From positions 11,346,001 through 11,410,000 of the forward strand of contig OW051492.1 in the NCBI GenBank assembly GCA_932521035.1: a DNA stretch of 64,000 bases. Direction: 5' to 3'. Numbering within the stretch: the first letter of the stretch is position 1; each line of letters starts with the position of its first letter. A model generated the notes under the pieces. It did no database searches, was not told the origin of the DNA, and saw only the letters and a list, made by a program, of their open reading frames with translations. A program made the position numbers and the translations under genes. The DNA is from Oscheius dolichura (taxonomy: Eukaryota > Nematoda > Chromadorea > Rhabditida > Rhabditidae). This document shows positions 48,562 to 61,410 of this stretch, one piece after another.

Positions 48562-51500
48562 TAGGAGCCATAACGTGGCTCAAAGGCGTCCTCCTGTGAC
48601 GGGAGCTGGTTTTTTAGACTCAGCTCGATGAGGCGGTTCGAAAGAGTACAATTTCGGACCTCCTACCTTCTTTTCCAAAAGCTGCACCATATTACTGTAC
48701 CTATTTCTGGATTATAATAGTTTTTGGGCTATAAAAACCCGTTTTGTTCAGCGAACCCTATTCGATCTTGGGTTATTCGTACTCTACTCGTCGAGCTCTA
48801 CAAGAAGAGTGGTCGAACGTTCTCCAATCATTAGGTTTTTATTCCGTACTGGCCTGTTCAAAATTGCCCAAGAGATTTGTATTGGCTTAAACCCTGGTTT
48901 ATGATCTAGGAGCCATAACGTGGCTCAAAGGCGTCCTCCTGTGACGGGAGCTGGTTTTTTAGACTCAGCTCGATGAGGCGGTTCGAAAGAGTACAATTTC
49001 GGACCTCCTACCTTCTTTTCCAAAAGCTGCACCATATTACTGTACCTATTTCTGGATTATAATAGTTTTTGGGCTATAAAACCCGTTTTGTTCAGCGAAC
49101 CCTATTCGATCTTGGGTTATTCGTACTCTACTCGTCGAGCTCTACAAGAAGGGTGGTCGAACGTTCTCCAATCATTAGGTTTTTATTCCGTACTGGCCTG
49201 TTCAAATTGCCAAGAGATTTGTATTGGCTTAAACCCTGGTTTATGATCTAGGAGCCATAACGTGGCTCAAAGGCGTCCTCCTGTGACGGGAGCTGGTTTT
49301 TTAGACTCAGCTCGATGAGGCGGTTCGAAAGAGTACAATTTCGGACCTCCTACCTTCTTTTCCAAAAGCTGCACCATATTACTGTACCTATTTCTGGATT
49401 ATAATAGTTTTTGGGCTATAAAACCCGTTTTGTTCAGCGAACCCTATTCGATCTTGGGTTATTCGTACTCTACTCGTCGAGCTCTACAAGAAGAGTGGTC
49501 GAACGTTCTCCAATCATTAGGTTTTTATTCCGTACTGGCCTGTTCAAATTGCCCAAGAGATTTGTATTGGCTTAAACCCTGGTTTATGATCTAGGAGCCA
49601 TAACGTGGCTCAAAGGCGTCCTCCTGTGACGGGAGCTGGTTTTTTAGACTCAGCTCGATGAGGCGGTTCGAAAGAGTACAATTTCGGACCTCCTACCTTC
49701 TTTTCCAAAAGCTGCACCATATTACTGTACCTATTTCTGGATTATAATAGTTTTTGGGCTATTAAACCCGTTTTGTTCAGCGAACCCTATTCGATCTTGG
49801 GTTATTCGTACTCTACTCGTCGAGCTCTACAAGAAGAGTGGTCGAACGTTCTCCAATCATTAGGTTTTTATTCCGTACTGGCCTGTTCAAATTGCCCAAG
49901 AGATTTGTATTGGCTTAAACCCTGGTTTATGATCTAGGAGCCATAACGTGGCTCAAAGGCGTCCTCCTGTGACGGGAGCTGGTTTTTTAGACTCAGCTCG
50001 ATGAGGCGGTTCGAAAGAGTACAATTTCGGACCTCCTACCTTCTTTTCCAAAAGCTGCACCATATTACTGTACCTATTTCTGGATTATAATAGTTTTTGG
50101 GCTATAAAACCCGATTTGTTCAGCGAACCCTATTCGATCTTGGGTTATTCGTACTCTTCTCGTCGAGCTCTACAAGAAGAGCGGTCGAACGTTCTCCAAT
50201 CATTAGGTTTTTATTCCGTACTGGCCTGTTCAAATTGCCCAAGAGATTTGTATTGGCTTAAACCCTGGTTTATGATCTAGGAGCCATAACGTGGCTCAAA
50301 GGCGTCCTCCTGTGACGGGAGCTGGTTTTTTAGACTCAGCTCGATGAGGCGGTTCGAAAGAGTACAATTTCGGACCTCCTACCTTCTTTTCCAAAAGCTG
50401 CACCATATTACTGTACCTATTTCTGGATTATAATAGTTTTTGGGCTATTAAACCCGTTTTGTTCAGCGAACCCTATTCGATCTTGGGTTATTCGTACTCT
50501 ACTCGTCGAGCTCTACAAGAAGAGTGGTCGAACGTTCTCCAATCATTAGGTTTTTATTCCGTACTGGCCTGTTCAAATTGCCCAAGAGATTTGTATTGGC
50601 TTAAACCCTGGTTTATGATCTAGGAGCCATAACGTGGCTCAAAGGCGTCCTCCTGTGACGGGAGCTGGTTTTTTAGACTCAGCTCGATGAGGCGGTTCGA
50701 AAGAGTACAATTTCGGACCTCCTACCTTCTTTTCCAAAAGCTGCACCATATTACTGTACCTATTTCTGGATTATAATAGTTTTTGGGCTATAAAACCCGT
50801 TTTGTTCAGCGAACCCTATTCGATCTTGGGTTATTCGTACTCTACTCGTCGAGCTCTACAAGAAGAGTGGTCGAACGTTCTCCAATCATTAGGTTTTTAT
50901 TCCGTACTGGCCTGTTCAAATTGCCCAAGAGATTTGTATTGGCTTAAACCCTGGTTTATGATCTAGGAGCCATAACGTGGCTCAAAGGCGTCCTCCTGTG
51001 ACGGGAGCTGGTTTTTTAGACTCAGCTCGATGAGGCGGTTCGAAAGAGTACAATTTCGGACCTCCTACCTTCTTTTCCAAAAGCTGCACCATATTACTGT
51101 ACCTATTTCTGGATTATAATAGTTTTTTGGGCTATAAAACCCGTTTTGTTCAGCGAACCCTATTCGATCTTGGGTTATTCGTACTCTACTCGTCGAGCTC
51201 TACAAGAAGAGTGGTCGAACGTTCTCCAATCATTAGGTTTTTATTCCGTACTGGCCTGTTCAAATTGCCCAAGAGATTTGTATTGGCCTACCCCCTATTT
51301 TTGGACTATAATAGTTTTTGGGCTATAAAACGCGATTTGTTCAGCGAACCCTATTCGATCTTGGGTTATTCGTACTCTACTCGTCGAGCTCTACAAGAAG
51401 AGTGGTCGAACGTTCTCCAATCATTAGGTTTTTATTCCGTACTGGCCTGTTCAAATTGCCCAAGAGATTTGTATTGGCTTAAACCCTGGTTTATGATCTA

Positions 51501-53938
51501 GGAGCCATAACGTGGCTCAAAGGCGTCCTCCTGTGACGGGAGCTGGTTTTTTAGACTCAGCTCGATGAGGCGGTTCGAAAGAGTACAATTTCGGACCTCC
51601 TACCTTCTTTTCCAAAAGCTGCACCATATTACTGTACCTATTTCTGGATTATAATAGTTTTTGGGCTATAAAACCCGTTTTGTTCAGCGAACCCTATTCG
51701 ATCTTGGGTTATTCGTACTCTACTCGTCGAGCTCTACAAGAAGAGTGGTCGAACGTTCTCCAATCATTAGGTTTTTATTCCGTACTGGCCTGTTCAAATT
51801 GCCCAAGAGATTTGTATTGGCTTAAACCCTGGTTTATGATCTAGGAGCCATAACGTGGCTCAAAGGCGTCCTCCTGTGACGGGAGCTGGTTTTTTAGACT
51901 CAGCTCGATGAGGCGGTTCGAAAGAGTACAATTTCGGACCTCCTACCTTCTTTTCCAAAAGCTGCACCATATTACTGTACCTATTTCTGGATTATAATAG
52001 TTTTTGGGCTATAAAACCCGATTTGTTCAGCGAACCCTATTCGATCTTGGGTTATTCGTACTCTTCTCGTCGAGCTCTACAAGAAGAGCGGTCGAACGTT
52101 CTCCAATCATTAGGTTTTTATTCCGTACTGGCCTGTTCAAATTGCCCAAGAGATTTGTATTGGCTTAAACCCTGGTTTATGATCTAGGAGCCATAACGTG
52201 GCTCAAAGGCGTCCTCCTGTGACGGGAGCTGGTTTTTTAGACTCAGCTCGATGAGGCGGTTCGAAAGAGTACAATTTCGGACCTCCTACCTTCTTTTCCA
52301 AAAGCTGCACCATATTACTGTACCTATTTCTGGATTATAATAGTTTTTGGGCTATAAAACCCGTTTTGTTCAGCGAACCCTATTCGATCTTGGGTTATTC
52401 GTACTCTACTCGTCGAGCTCTACAAGAAGAGTGGTCGAACGTTCTCCAATCATTAGGTTTTTATTCCGTACTGGCCTGTTCAAATTGCAAAAGAGATTTG
52501 TATTGGCTTAAACCCTGGTTTATGATCTAGGAGCCATAACGTGGCTCAAAGGCGTCCTCCTGTGACGGGAGCTGGTTTTTTAGACTCAGCTCGATGAGGC
52601 GGTTCGAAAGAGTACAATTTCGGACCTCCTACCTTCTTTTCCAAAAGCTGCACCATATTACTGTACCTATTTCTGGATTATAATAGTTTTTGGGCTATTA
52701 AACCCGTTTTGTTCAGCGAACCCTATTCGATCTTGGGTTATTCGTACTCTACTCGTCGAGCTCTACAAGAAGAGTGGTCGAACGTTCTCCAATCATTAGG
52801 TTTTTATTCCGTACTGGCCTGTTCAAATTGCCCAAGAGATTTGTATTGGCCTACCCCCTATTTTTGGACTATAATAGTTTTTGGGCTATAAAACGCGATT
52901 TGTTCAGCGAACCCTATTCGATCTTGGGTTATTCGTACTCTACTCGTCGAGCTCTACAAGAAGAGTGGTCGAACGTTCTCCAATCATTAGGTTTTTATTC
53001 CGTACTGGCCTGTTCAAATTGCCCAAGAGATTTGTATTGGCTTAAACCCTGGTTTATGATCTAGGAGCCATAACGTGGCTCAAAGGCGTCCTCCTGTGAC
53101 GGGAGCTGGTTTTTTAGACTCAGCTCGATGAGGCGGTTCGAAAGAGTACAATTTCGGACCTCCTACCTTCTTTTCCAAAAGCTGCACCATATTACTGTAC
53201 CTATTTCTGGATTATAATAGTTTTTGGGCTATAAAACCCGTTTTGTTCAGCGAACCCTATTCGATCTTGGGTTATTCGTACTCTACTCGTCGAGCTCTAC
53301 AAGAAGAGTGGTCGAACGTTCTCCAATCATTAGGTTTTTATTCCGTACTGGCCTGTTCAAATTGCCCAAGAGATTTGTATTGGCTTAAACCCTGGTTTAT
53401 GATCTAGGAGCCATAACGTGGCTCAAAGGCGTCCTCCTGTGACGGGAGCTGGTTTTTTAGACTCAGCTCGATGAGGCGGTTCGAAAGAGTACAATTTCGG
53501 ACCTCCTACCTTCTTTTCCAAAAGCTGCACCATATTACTGTACCTATTTCTGGATTATAATAGTTTTTGGGCTATAAAACCCGTTTTGTTCAGCGAACCC
53601 TATTCGATCTTGGGTTATTCGTACTCTACTCGTCGAGCTCTACAAGAAGAGTGGTCGAACGTTCTCCAATCATTAGGTTTTTATTCCGTACTGGCCTGTT
53701 CAAATTGCCCAAGAGATTTGTATTGGCCTACCCCCTATTTCTGGATTATAATAGTTTTTGGGCTATAAAACCCGTTTTGTTCAGCGAACCCTATTCGATC
53801 TTGGGTTATTCGTACTCTACTCGTCGAGCTCTACAAGAAGAGTGGTCGAACGTTCTCCAATCATTAGGTTTTTATTCCGTACTGGCCTGTTCAAATTGCC
53901 CAAGAGATTTGTATTGGCTTAAACCCTGGTTTATGATC
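48562..53938 (+). repeat. 5.9-kb higher-order repeat, copy 2
   Basis: Fourteen units repeat copy 1 in order: S 48562, 48907, 49249, 49592, 49935, 50278 and 50621, L 50964, S 51499, 51842 and 52185, L 52528, S 53062, L 53405. All eight markers recur at 5,910-5,911 bp offsets, including the rare TTGCAAAAGAG (46571 and 52482). The final L of copy 1 has no counterpart. Four small indels lie in this copy. Confidence 0.93.
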
Positions 53939-56900
53939 TAGGAGCCATAACGTGGCTCAAAGGCGTCCTCCTGTGACGGGAGCTGGTTTTTTAGACTCAG
54001 CTCGATGAGGCGGTTCGAAAGAGTACAATTTCGAACCTCCTACCTTCTTTTCCAAAAGCTGCACCATATTACTGTACCTATTTCTGGATTATAATAGTTT
54101 TTGGGCTATAAAACCCGTTTTGTTCAGCGAACCCTACTCGATCTTGGGTTATTCGTACTCTTCTCGTCGAGCTCTACAAGAAGAGTGGTCGAACGTTCTC
54201 CAATCATTAGGTTTTTATTCCGTACTGGCCTGTTCAAATTGCCCAAGAGATTTGTATTGGCTTAAACCCTGGTTTATGATCTAGGAGCCATAACGTGGCT
54301 CAAAGGCGTCCTCCTGTGACGGGAGCTGGTTTTTTAGACTCAGCTCGATGAGGCGGTTCGAAAGAGTACAATTTCGAACCTCCTACCTTCTTTTCCAAAT
54401 GCTGCACCATATTACTGTACCTATTTCTGGATTATAATAGTTTTTGGGCTATAAAACCCGTTTTGTTCAGCGAACCCTACTCGATCTTGGGTTATTCGTA
54501 CTCTTCTCGTCGAGCTCTACAAGAAGAGTGGTCGAACGTTCTCCAATCATTAGGTTTTTATTCCGTACTGGCCTGTTCAAATTGCCCAAGAGATTTGTAT
54601 TGGCTTAAACCCTGGTTTATGATCTAGGAGCCATAACGTGGCTCAAAGGCGTCCTCCTGTGACGGGAGCTGGTTTTTTAGACTCAGCTCGATGAGGCGGT
54701 TCGAAAGAGTACAATTTCGGACCTCCTACCTTCTTTTCCAAAAGCTGCACCATATTACTGTACCTATTTCTGGATTATAATAGTTTTTGGGCTATAAAAC
54801 CCGTTTTGTTCAGCGAACCCTACTCGATCTTGGGTTATTCGTACTCTTCTCGTCGAGCTCTACAAGAAGAGTGGTCGAACGTTCTCCAATCATTAGGTTT
54901 TTATTCCGTACTGGCCTGTTCAAATTGCCCAAGAGATTTGTATTGGCTTAAACCCTGGTTTATGATCTAGGAGCCATAACGTGGCTCAAAGGCGTCCTCC
55001 TGTGACGGGAGCTGGTTTTTTAGACTCAGCTCGATGAGGCGGTTCGAAAGAGTACAATTTCGGACCTCCTACCTTCTTTTCCAAAAGCTGCACCATATTA
55101 CTGTACCTATTTCTGGATTATAATAGTTTTTGGGCTATTAAACCCGTTTTGTTCAGCGAACCCTATTCGATCTTGGGTTATTCGTACTCTACTCGTCGAG
55201 CTCTACAAGAAGAGTGGTCGAACGTTCTCCAATCATTAGGTTTTTATTCCGTACTGGCCTGTTCAAATTGCCCAAGAGATTTGTATTGGCCTACCCCCTA
55301 TTTTTGGACTATAATAGTTTTTGGGCTATAAAACGCGATTTGTTCAGCGAACCCTATTCGATCTTGGGTTATTCGTACTCTACTCGTCGAGCTCTACAAG
55401 AAGAGTGGTCGAACGTTCTCCAATCATTAGGTTTTTATTCCGTACTGGCCTGTTCAAATTGCCCAAGAGATTTGTATTGGCTTAAACCCTGGTTTATGAT
55501 CTAGGAGCCATAACGTGGCTCAAAGGCGTCCTCCTGTGACGGGAGCTGGTTTTTTATACTCAGCTCGATGAGGCGGTTCGAAAGAGTACAATTTCGGACC
55601 TCCTACCTTCTTTTCCAAAAGCTGCACCATATTACTGTACCTATTTCTGGATTATAATAGTTTTTGGGCTATAAAACCCGTTTTGTTCAGCGAACCCTAT
55701 TCGATCTTGGGTTATTCGTACTCTACTCGTCGAGCTCTACAAGAAGAGTGGTCGAACGTTCTCCAATCATTAGGTTTTTATTCCGTACTGGCCTGTTCAA
55801 ATTGCCCAAGAGATTTGTATTGGCTTAAACCCTGGTTTATGATCTAGGAGCCATAACGTGGCTCAAAGGCGTCCTCCTGTGACGGGAGCTGGTTTTTTAG
55901 ACTCAGCTCGATGAGGCGGTTCGAAAGAGTACAATTTCGGACCTCCTACCTTCTTTTCCAAAAGCTGCACCATATTACTGTACCTATTTCTGGATTATAA
56001 TAGTTTTTGGGCTATTAAACCCGTTTTGTTCAGCGAACCCTATTCGATCTTGGGTTATTCGTACTCTACTCGTCGAGCTCTACAAGAAGAGTGGTCGAAC
56101 GTTCTCCAATCATTAGGTTTTTATTCCGTACTGGCCTGTTCAAATTGCCCAAGAGATTTGTATTGGCCTACCCCCTATTTTTGGACTATAATAGTTTTTG
56201 GGCTATAAAACGCGATTTGTTCAGCGAACCCTATTCGATCTTGGGTTATTCGTACTCTACTCGTCGAGCTCTACAAGAAGAGTGGTCGAACGTTCTCCAA
56301 TCATTAGGTTTTTATTCCGTACTGGCCTGTTCAAATTGCCCAAGAGATTTGTATTGGCTTAAACCCTGGTTTATGATCTAGGAGCCATAACGTGGCTCAA
56401 AGGCGTCCTCCTGTGACGGGAGCTGGTTTTTTAGACTCAGCTCGATGAGGCGGTTGGAAAGAGTACAATTTCGGACCTCCTACCTTTTTTTCCAAAAGCT
56501 GCACCATATTACTGTACCTATTTCTGGATTATAATAGTTTTTGGGCTATAAAACCCGTTTTGTTCAGCGAACCCTATTCGATCTTGGGTTATTCGTACTC
56601 TTCTCGTCGAGCTCTACAAGAAGAGTGGTCGAACGTTCTCCAATCATTAGGTTTTTATTCCGTACTGGCCTGTTCAAATTGCCCAAGAGATTTGTATTGG
56701 CCTACCCCCTATTTTTGGACTATAATAGTTTTTGGGCTATAAAACGCGATTTGTTCAGCGAACCCTATTCGATCTTGGGTTATTCGTACTCTACTCGTCG
56801 AGCTCTACAAGAAGAGTGGTCGAACGTTCTCCAATCATTAGGTTTTTATTCCGTACTGGCCTGTTCAAATTGCCCAAGAGATTTGTATTGGCTTAAACCC

Positions 56901-58818
56901 TGGTTTATGATCTAGGAGCCATAACGTGGCTCAAAGGCGTCCTCCTGTGACGGGAGCTGGTTTTTTAGACTCAGCTCGATGAGGCGGTTCGAAAGAGTAC
57001 AATTTCGGACCTCCTACCTTCTTTTCCAAAAGCTGCACCATATTACTGTACCTATTTCTGGATTATAATAGTTTTTGGGCTATAAAACCCGTTTTGTTCA
57101 GCGAACCCTATTCGATCTTGGGTTATTCGTACTCTACTCGTCGAGCTCTACAAGAAGAGTGGTCGAACGTTCTCCAATCATTAGGTTTTTATTCCGTACT
57201 GGCCTGTTCAAATTGCCCAAGAGATTTGTATTGGCTTAAACCCTGGTTTATGATCTAGGAGCCATAACGTGGCTCAAAGGCGTCCTCCTGTGACGGGAGC
57301 TGGTTTTTTAGACTCAGCTCGATGAGGCGGTTCGAAAGAGTACAATTTCGGACCTCCTACCTTCTTTTCCAAAAGCTGCACCATATTACTGTACCTATTT
57401 CTGGATTATAATAGTTTTTGGGCTATTAAACCCGTTTTGTTCAGCGAACCCTATTCGATCTTGGGTTATTCGTACTCTACTCGTCGAGCTCTACAAGAAG
57501 AGTGGTCGAACGTTCTCCAATCATTAGGTTTTTATTCCGTACTGGCCTGTTCAAATTGCCCAAGAGATTTGTATTGGCCTACCCCCTATTTTTGGACTAT
57601 AATAGTTTTTGGGCTATAAAACGCGATTTGTTCAGCGAACCCTATTCGATCTTGGGTTATTCGTACTCTACTCGTCGAGCTCTACAAGAAGAGTGGTCGA
57701 ACGTTCTCCAATCATTAGGTTTTTATTCCGTACTGGCCTGTTCAAATTGCCCAAGAGATTTGTATTGGCTTAAACCCTGGTTTATGATCTAGGAGCCATA
57801 ACGTGGCTCAAAGGCGTCCTCCTGTGACGGGAGCTGGTTTTTTAGACTCAGCTCGATGAGGCGGTTGGAAAGAGTACAATTTCGGACCTCCTACCTTTTT
57901 TTCCAAAAGCTGCACCATATTACTGTACCTATTTCTGGATTATAATAGTTTTTGGGCTATAAAACCCGTTTTGTTCAGCGAACCCTATTCGATCTTGGGT
58001 TATTCGTACTCTTCTCGTCGAGCTCTACAAGAAGAGTGGTCGAACGTTCTCCAATCATTAGGTTTTTATTCCGTACTGGCCTGTTCAAATTGCCCAAGAG
58101 ATTTGTATTGGCTTAAACCCTGGTTTATGATCTAGGAGCCATAACGTGGCTCAAAGGCGTCCTCCTGTGACGGGAGCTGGTTTTTTAGACTCAGCTCGAT
58201 GAGGCGGTTCGAAAGAGTACAATTTCGGACCTCCTACCTTCTTTTCCAAAAGCTGCACCATATTACTGTACCTATTTCTGGATTATAATAGTTTTTGGGC
58301 TATAAAACCCGTTTTGTTCAGCGAACCCTATTCGATCTTGGGTTATTCGTACTCTACTCGTCGAGCTCTACAAGAAGAGTGGTCGAACGTTCTCCAATCA
58401 TTAGGTTTTTATTCCGTACTGGCCTGTTCAAATTGCCCAAGAGATTTGTATTGGCTTAAACCCTGGTTTATGATCTAGGAGCCATAACGTGGCTCAAAGG
58501 CGTCCTCCTGTGACGGGAGCTGGTTTTTTAGACTCAGCTCGATGAGGCGGTTCGAAAGAGTACAATTTCGGACCTCCTACCTTCTTTTCCAAAAGCTGCA
58601 CCATATTACTGTACCTATTTCTGGATTATAATAGTTTTTGGGCTATAAAACCCGTTTTGTTCAGCGAACCCTATTCGATCTTGGGTTATTCGTACTCTAC
58701 TCGTCGAGCTCTACAAGAAGAGTGGTCGAACGTTCTCCAATCATTAGGTTTTTATTCCGTACTGGCCTGTTCAAATTGCCCAAGAGATTTGTATTGGCTT
58801 AAACCCTGGTTTATGATC
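53939..58818 (+). repeat. Mixed block opening with v1/v2 units
   Basis: Units are S 53939 (v1: TTCGAACC with CCCTACTCG), S 54282 (v2: v1 plus CCAAATGC), S 54625 (CCCTACTCG only), L 54968, S 55502, L 55845, L 56379 (GGTTGG), S 56913, L 57256, S 57790 (GGTTGG with CTTCTCG), S 58133 and S 58476. The L units at 54968, 55845 and 57256 have CTATTAAAC in A1. A private TTTATACTC lies near 55557. Confidence 0.92.
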
Positions 58819-61410
58819 TAGGAGCCATAACGTGGCTCAAAGGCGTCCTCCTGTGACGGGAGCTGGTTTTTTAGACTCAGCTCGATGAGGCGGTTCGAAA
58901 GAGTACAATTTCGAACCTCCTACCTTCTTTTCCAAAAGCTGCACCATATTACTGTACCTATTTCTGGATTATAATAGTTTTTGGGCTATAAAACCCGTTT
59001 TGTTCAGCGAACCCTACTCGATCTTGGGTTATTCGTACTCTTCTCGTCGAGCTCTACAAGAAGAGTGGTCGAACGTTCTCCAATCATTAGGTTTTTATTC
59101 CGTACTGGCCTGTTCAAATTGCCCAAGAGATTTGTATTGGCTTAAACCCTGGTTTATGATCTAGGAGCCATAACGTGGCTCAAAGGCGTCCTCCTGTGAC
59201 GGGAGCTGGTTTTTTAGACTCAGCTCGATGAGGCGGTTCGAAAGAGTACAATTTCGAACCTCCTACCTTCTTTTCCAAATGCTGCACCATATTACTGTAC
59301 CTATTTCTGGATTATAATAGTTTTTGGGCTATAAAACCCGTTTTGTTCAGCGAACCCTACTCGATCTTGGGTTATTCGTACTCTTCTCGTCGAGCTCTAC
59401 AAGAAGAGTGGTCGAACGTTCTCCAATCATTAGGTTTTTATTCCGTACTGGCCTGTTCAAATTGCCCAAGAGATTTGTATTGGCTTAAACCCTGGTTTAT
59501 GATCTAGGAGCCATAACGTGGCTCAAAGGCGTCCTCCTGTGACGGGAGCTGGTTTTTTAGACTCAGCTCGATGAGGCGGTTCGAAAGAGTACAATTTCGG
59601 ACCTCCTACCTTCTTTTCCAAAAGCTGCACCATATTACTGTACCTATTTCTGGATTATAATAGTTTTTGGGCTATTAAACCCGTTTTGTTCAGCGAACCC
59701 TATTCGATCTTGGGTTATTCGTACTCTACTCGTCGAGCTCTACAAGAAGAGTGGTCGAACGTTCTCCAATCATTAGGTTTTTATTCCGTACTGGCCTGTT
59801 CAAATTGCCCAAGAGATTTGTATTGGCCTACCCCCTATTTTTGGACTATAATAGTTTTTGGGCTATAAAACGCGATTTGTTCAGCGAACCCTATTCGATC
59901 TTGGGTTATTCGTACTCTACTCGTCGAGCTCTACAAGAAGAGTGGTCGAACGTTCTCCAATCATTAGGTTTTTATTCCGTACTGGCCTGTTCAAATTGCC
60001 CAAGAGATTTGTATTGGCTTAAACCCTGGTTTATGATCTAGGAGCCATAACGTGGCTCAAAGGCGTCCTCCTGTGACGGGAGCTGGTTTTTTAGACTCAG
60101 CTCGATGAGGCGGTTCGAAAGAGTACAATTTCGGACCTCCTACCTTCTTTTCCAAAAGCTGCACCATATTACTGTACCTATTTCTGGATTATAATAGTTT
60201 TTGGGCTATAAAACCCGTTTTGTTCAGCGAACCCTATTCGATCTTGGGTTATTCGTACTCTACTCGTCGAGCTCTACAAGAAGAGTGGTCGAACGTTCTC
60301 CAATCATTAGGTTTTTATTCCGTACTGGCCTGTTCAAATTGCCCAAGAGATTTGTATTGGCTTAAACCCTGGTTTATGATCTAGGAGCCATAACGTGGCT
60401 CAAAGGCGTCCTCCTGTGACGGGAGCTGGTTTTTTAGACTCAGCTCGATGAGGCGGTTCGAAAGAGTACAATTTCGGACCTCCTACCTTCTTTTCCAAAA
60501 GCTGCACCATATTACTGTACCTATTTCTGGATTATAATAGTTTTTGGGCTATAAAACCCGTTTTGTTCAGCGAACCCTATTCGATCTTGGGTTATTCGTA
60601 CTCTACTCGTCGAGCTCTACAAGAAGAGTGGTCGAACGTTCTCCAATCATTAGGTTTTTATTCCGTACTGGCCTGTTCAAATTGCCCAAGAGATTTGTAT
60701 TGGCTTAAACCCTGGTTTATGATCTAGGAGCCATAACGTGGCTCAAAGGCGTCCTCCTGTGACGGGAGCTGGTTTTTTAGACTCAGCTCGATGAGGCGGT
60801 TCGAAAGAGTACAATTTCGGACCTCCTACCTTCTTTTCCAAAAGCTGCACCATATTACTGTACCTATTTCTGGATTATAATAGTTTTTGGGCTATAAAAC
60901 CCGTTTTGTTCAGCGAACCCTATTCGATCTTGGGTTATTCGTACTCTACTCGTCGAGCTCTACAAGAAGAGTGGTCGAACGTTCTCCAATCATTAGGTTT
61001 TTATTCCGTACTGGCCTGTTCAAATTGCCCAAGAGATTTGTATTGGCTTAAACCCTGGTTTATGATCTAGGAGCCATAACGTGGCTCAAAGGCGTCCTCC
61101 TGTGACGGGAGCTGGTTTTTTAGACTCAGCTCGATGAGGCGGTTCGAAAGAGTACAATTTCGGACCTCCTACCTTCTTTTCCAAAAGCTGCACCATATTA
61201 CTGTACCTATTTCTGGATTATAATAGTTTTTGGGCTATAAAACCCGTTTTGTTCAGCGAACCCTATTCGATCTTGGGTTATTCGTACTCTACTCGTCGAG
61301 CTCTACAAGAAGAGTGGTCGAACGTTCTCCAATCATTAGGTTTTTATTCCGTACTGGCCTGTTCAAATTGCCCAAGAGATTTGTATTGGCTTAAACCCTG
61401 GTTTATGATC
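58819..61410 (+). repeat. 2,592-bp higher-order repeat, copy 1
   Basis: Units are S 58819 (v1), S 59162 (v2), L 59505 (CTATTAAAC) and four type T S units (60039, 60382, 60725, 61068). CCAAATGC recurs exactly 2,592 bp later. The v1-v2 pair also recurs 4,880 bp upstream. Confidence 0.92.
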
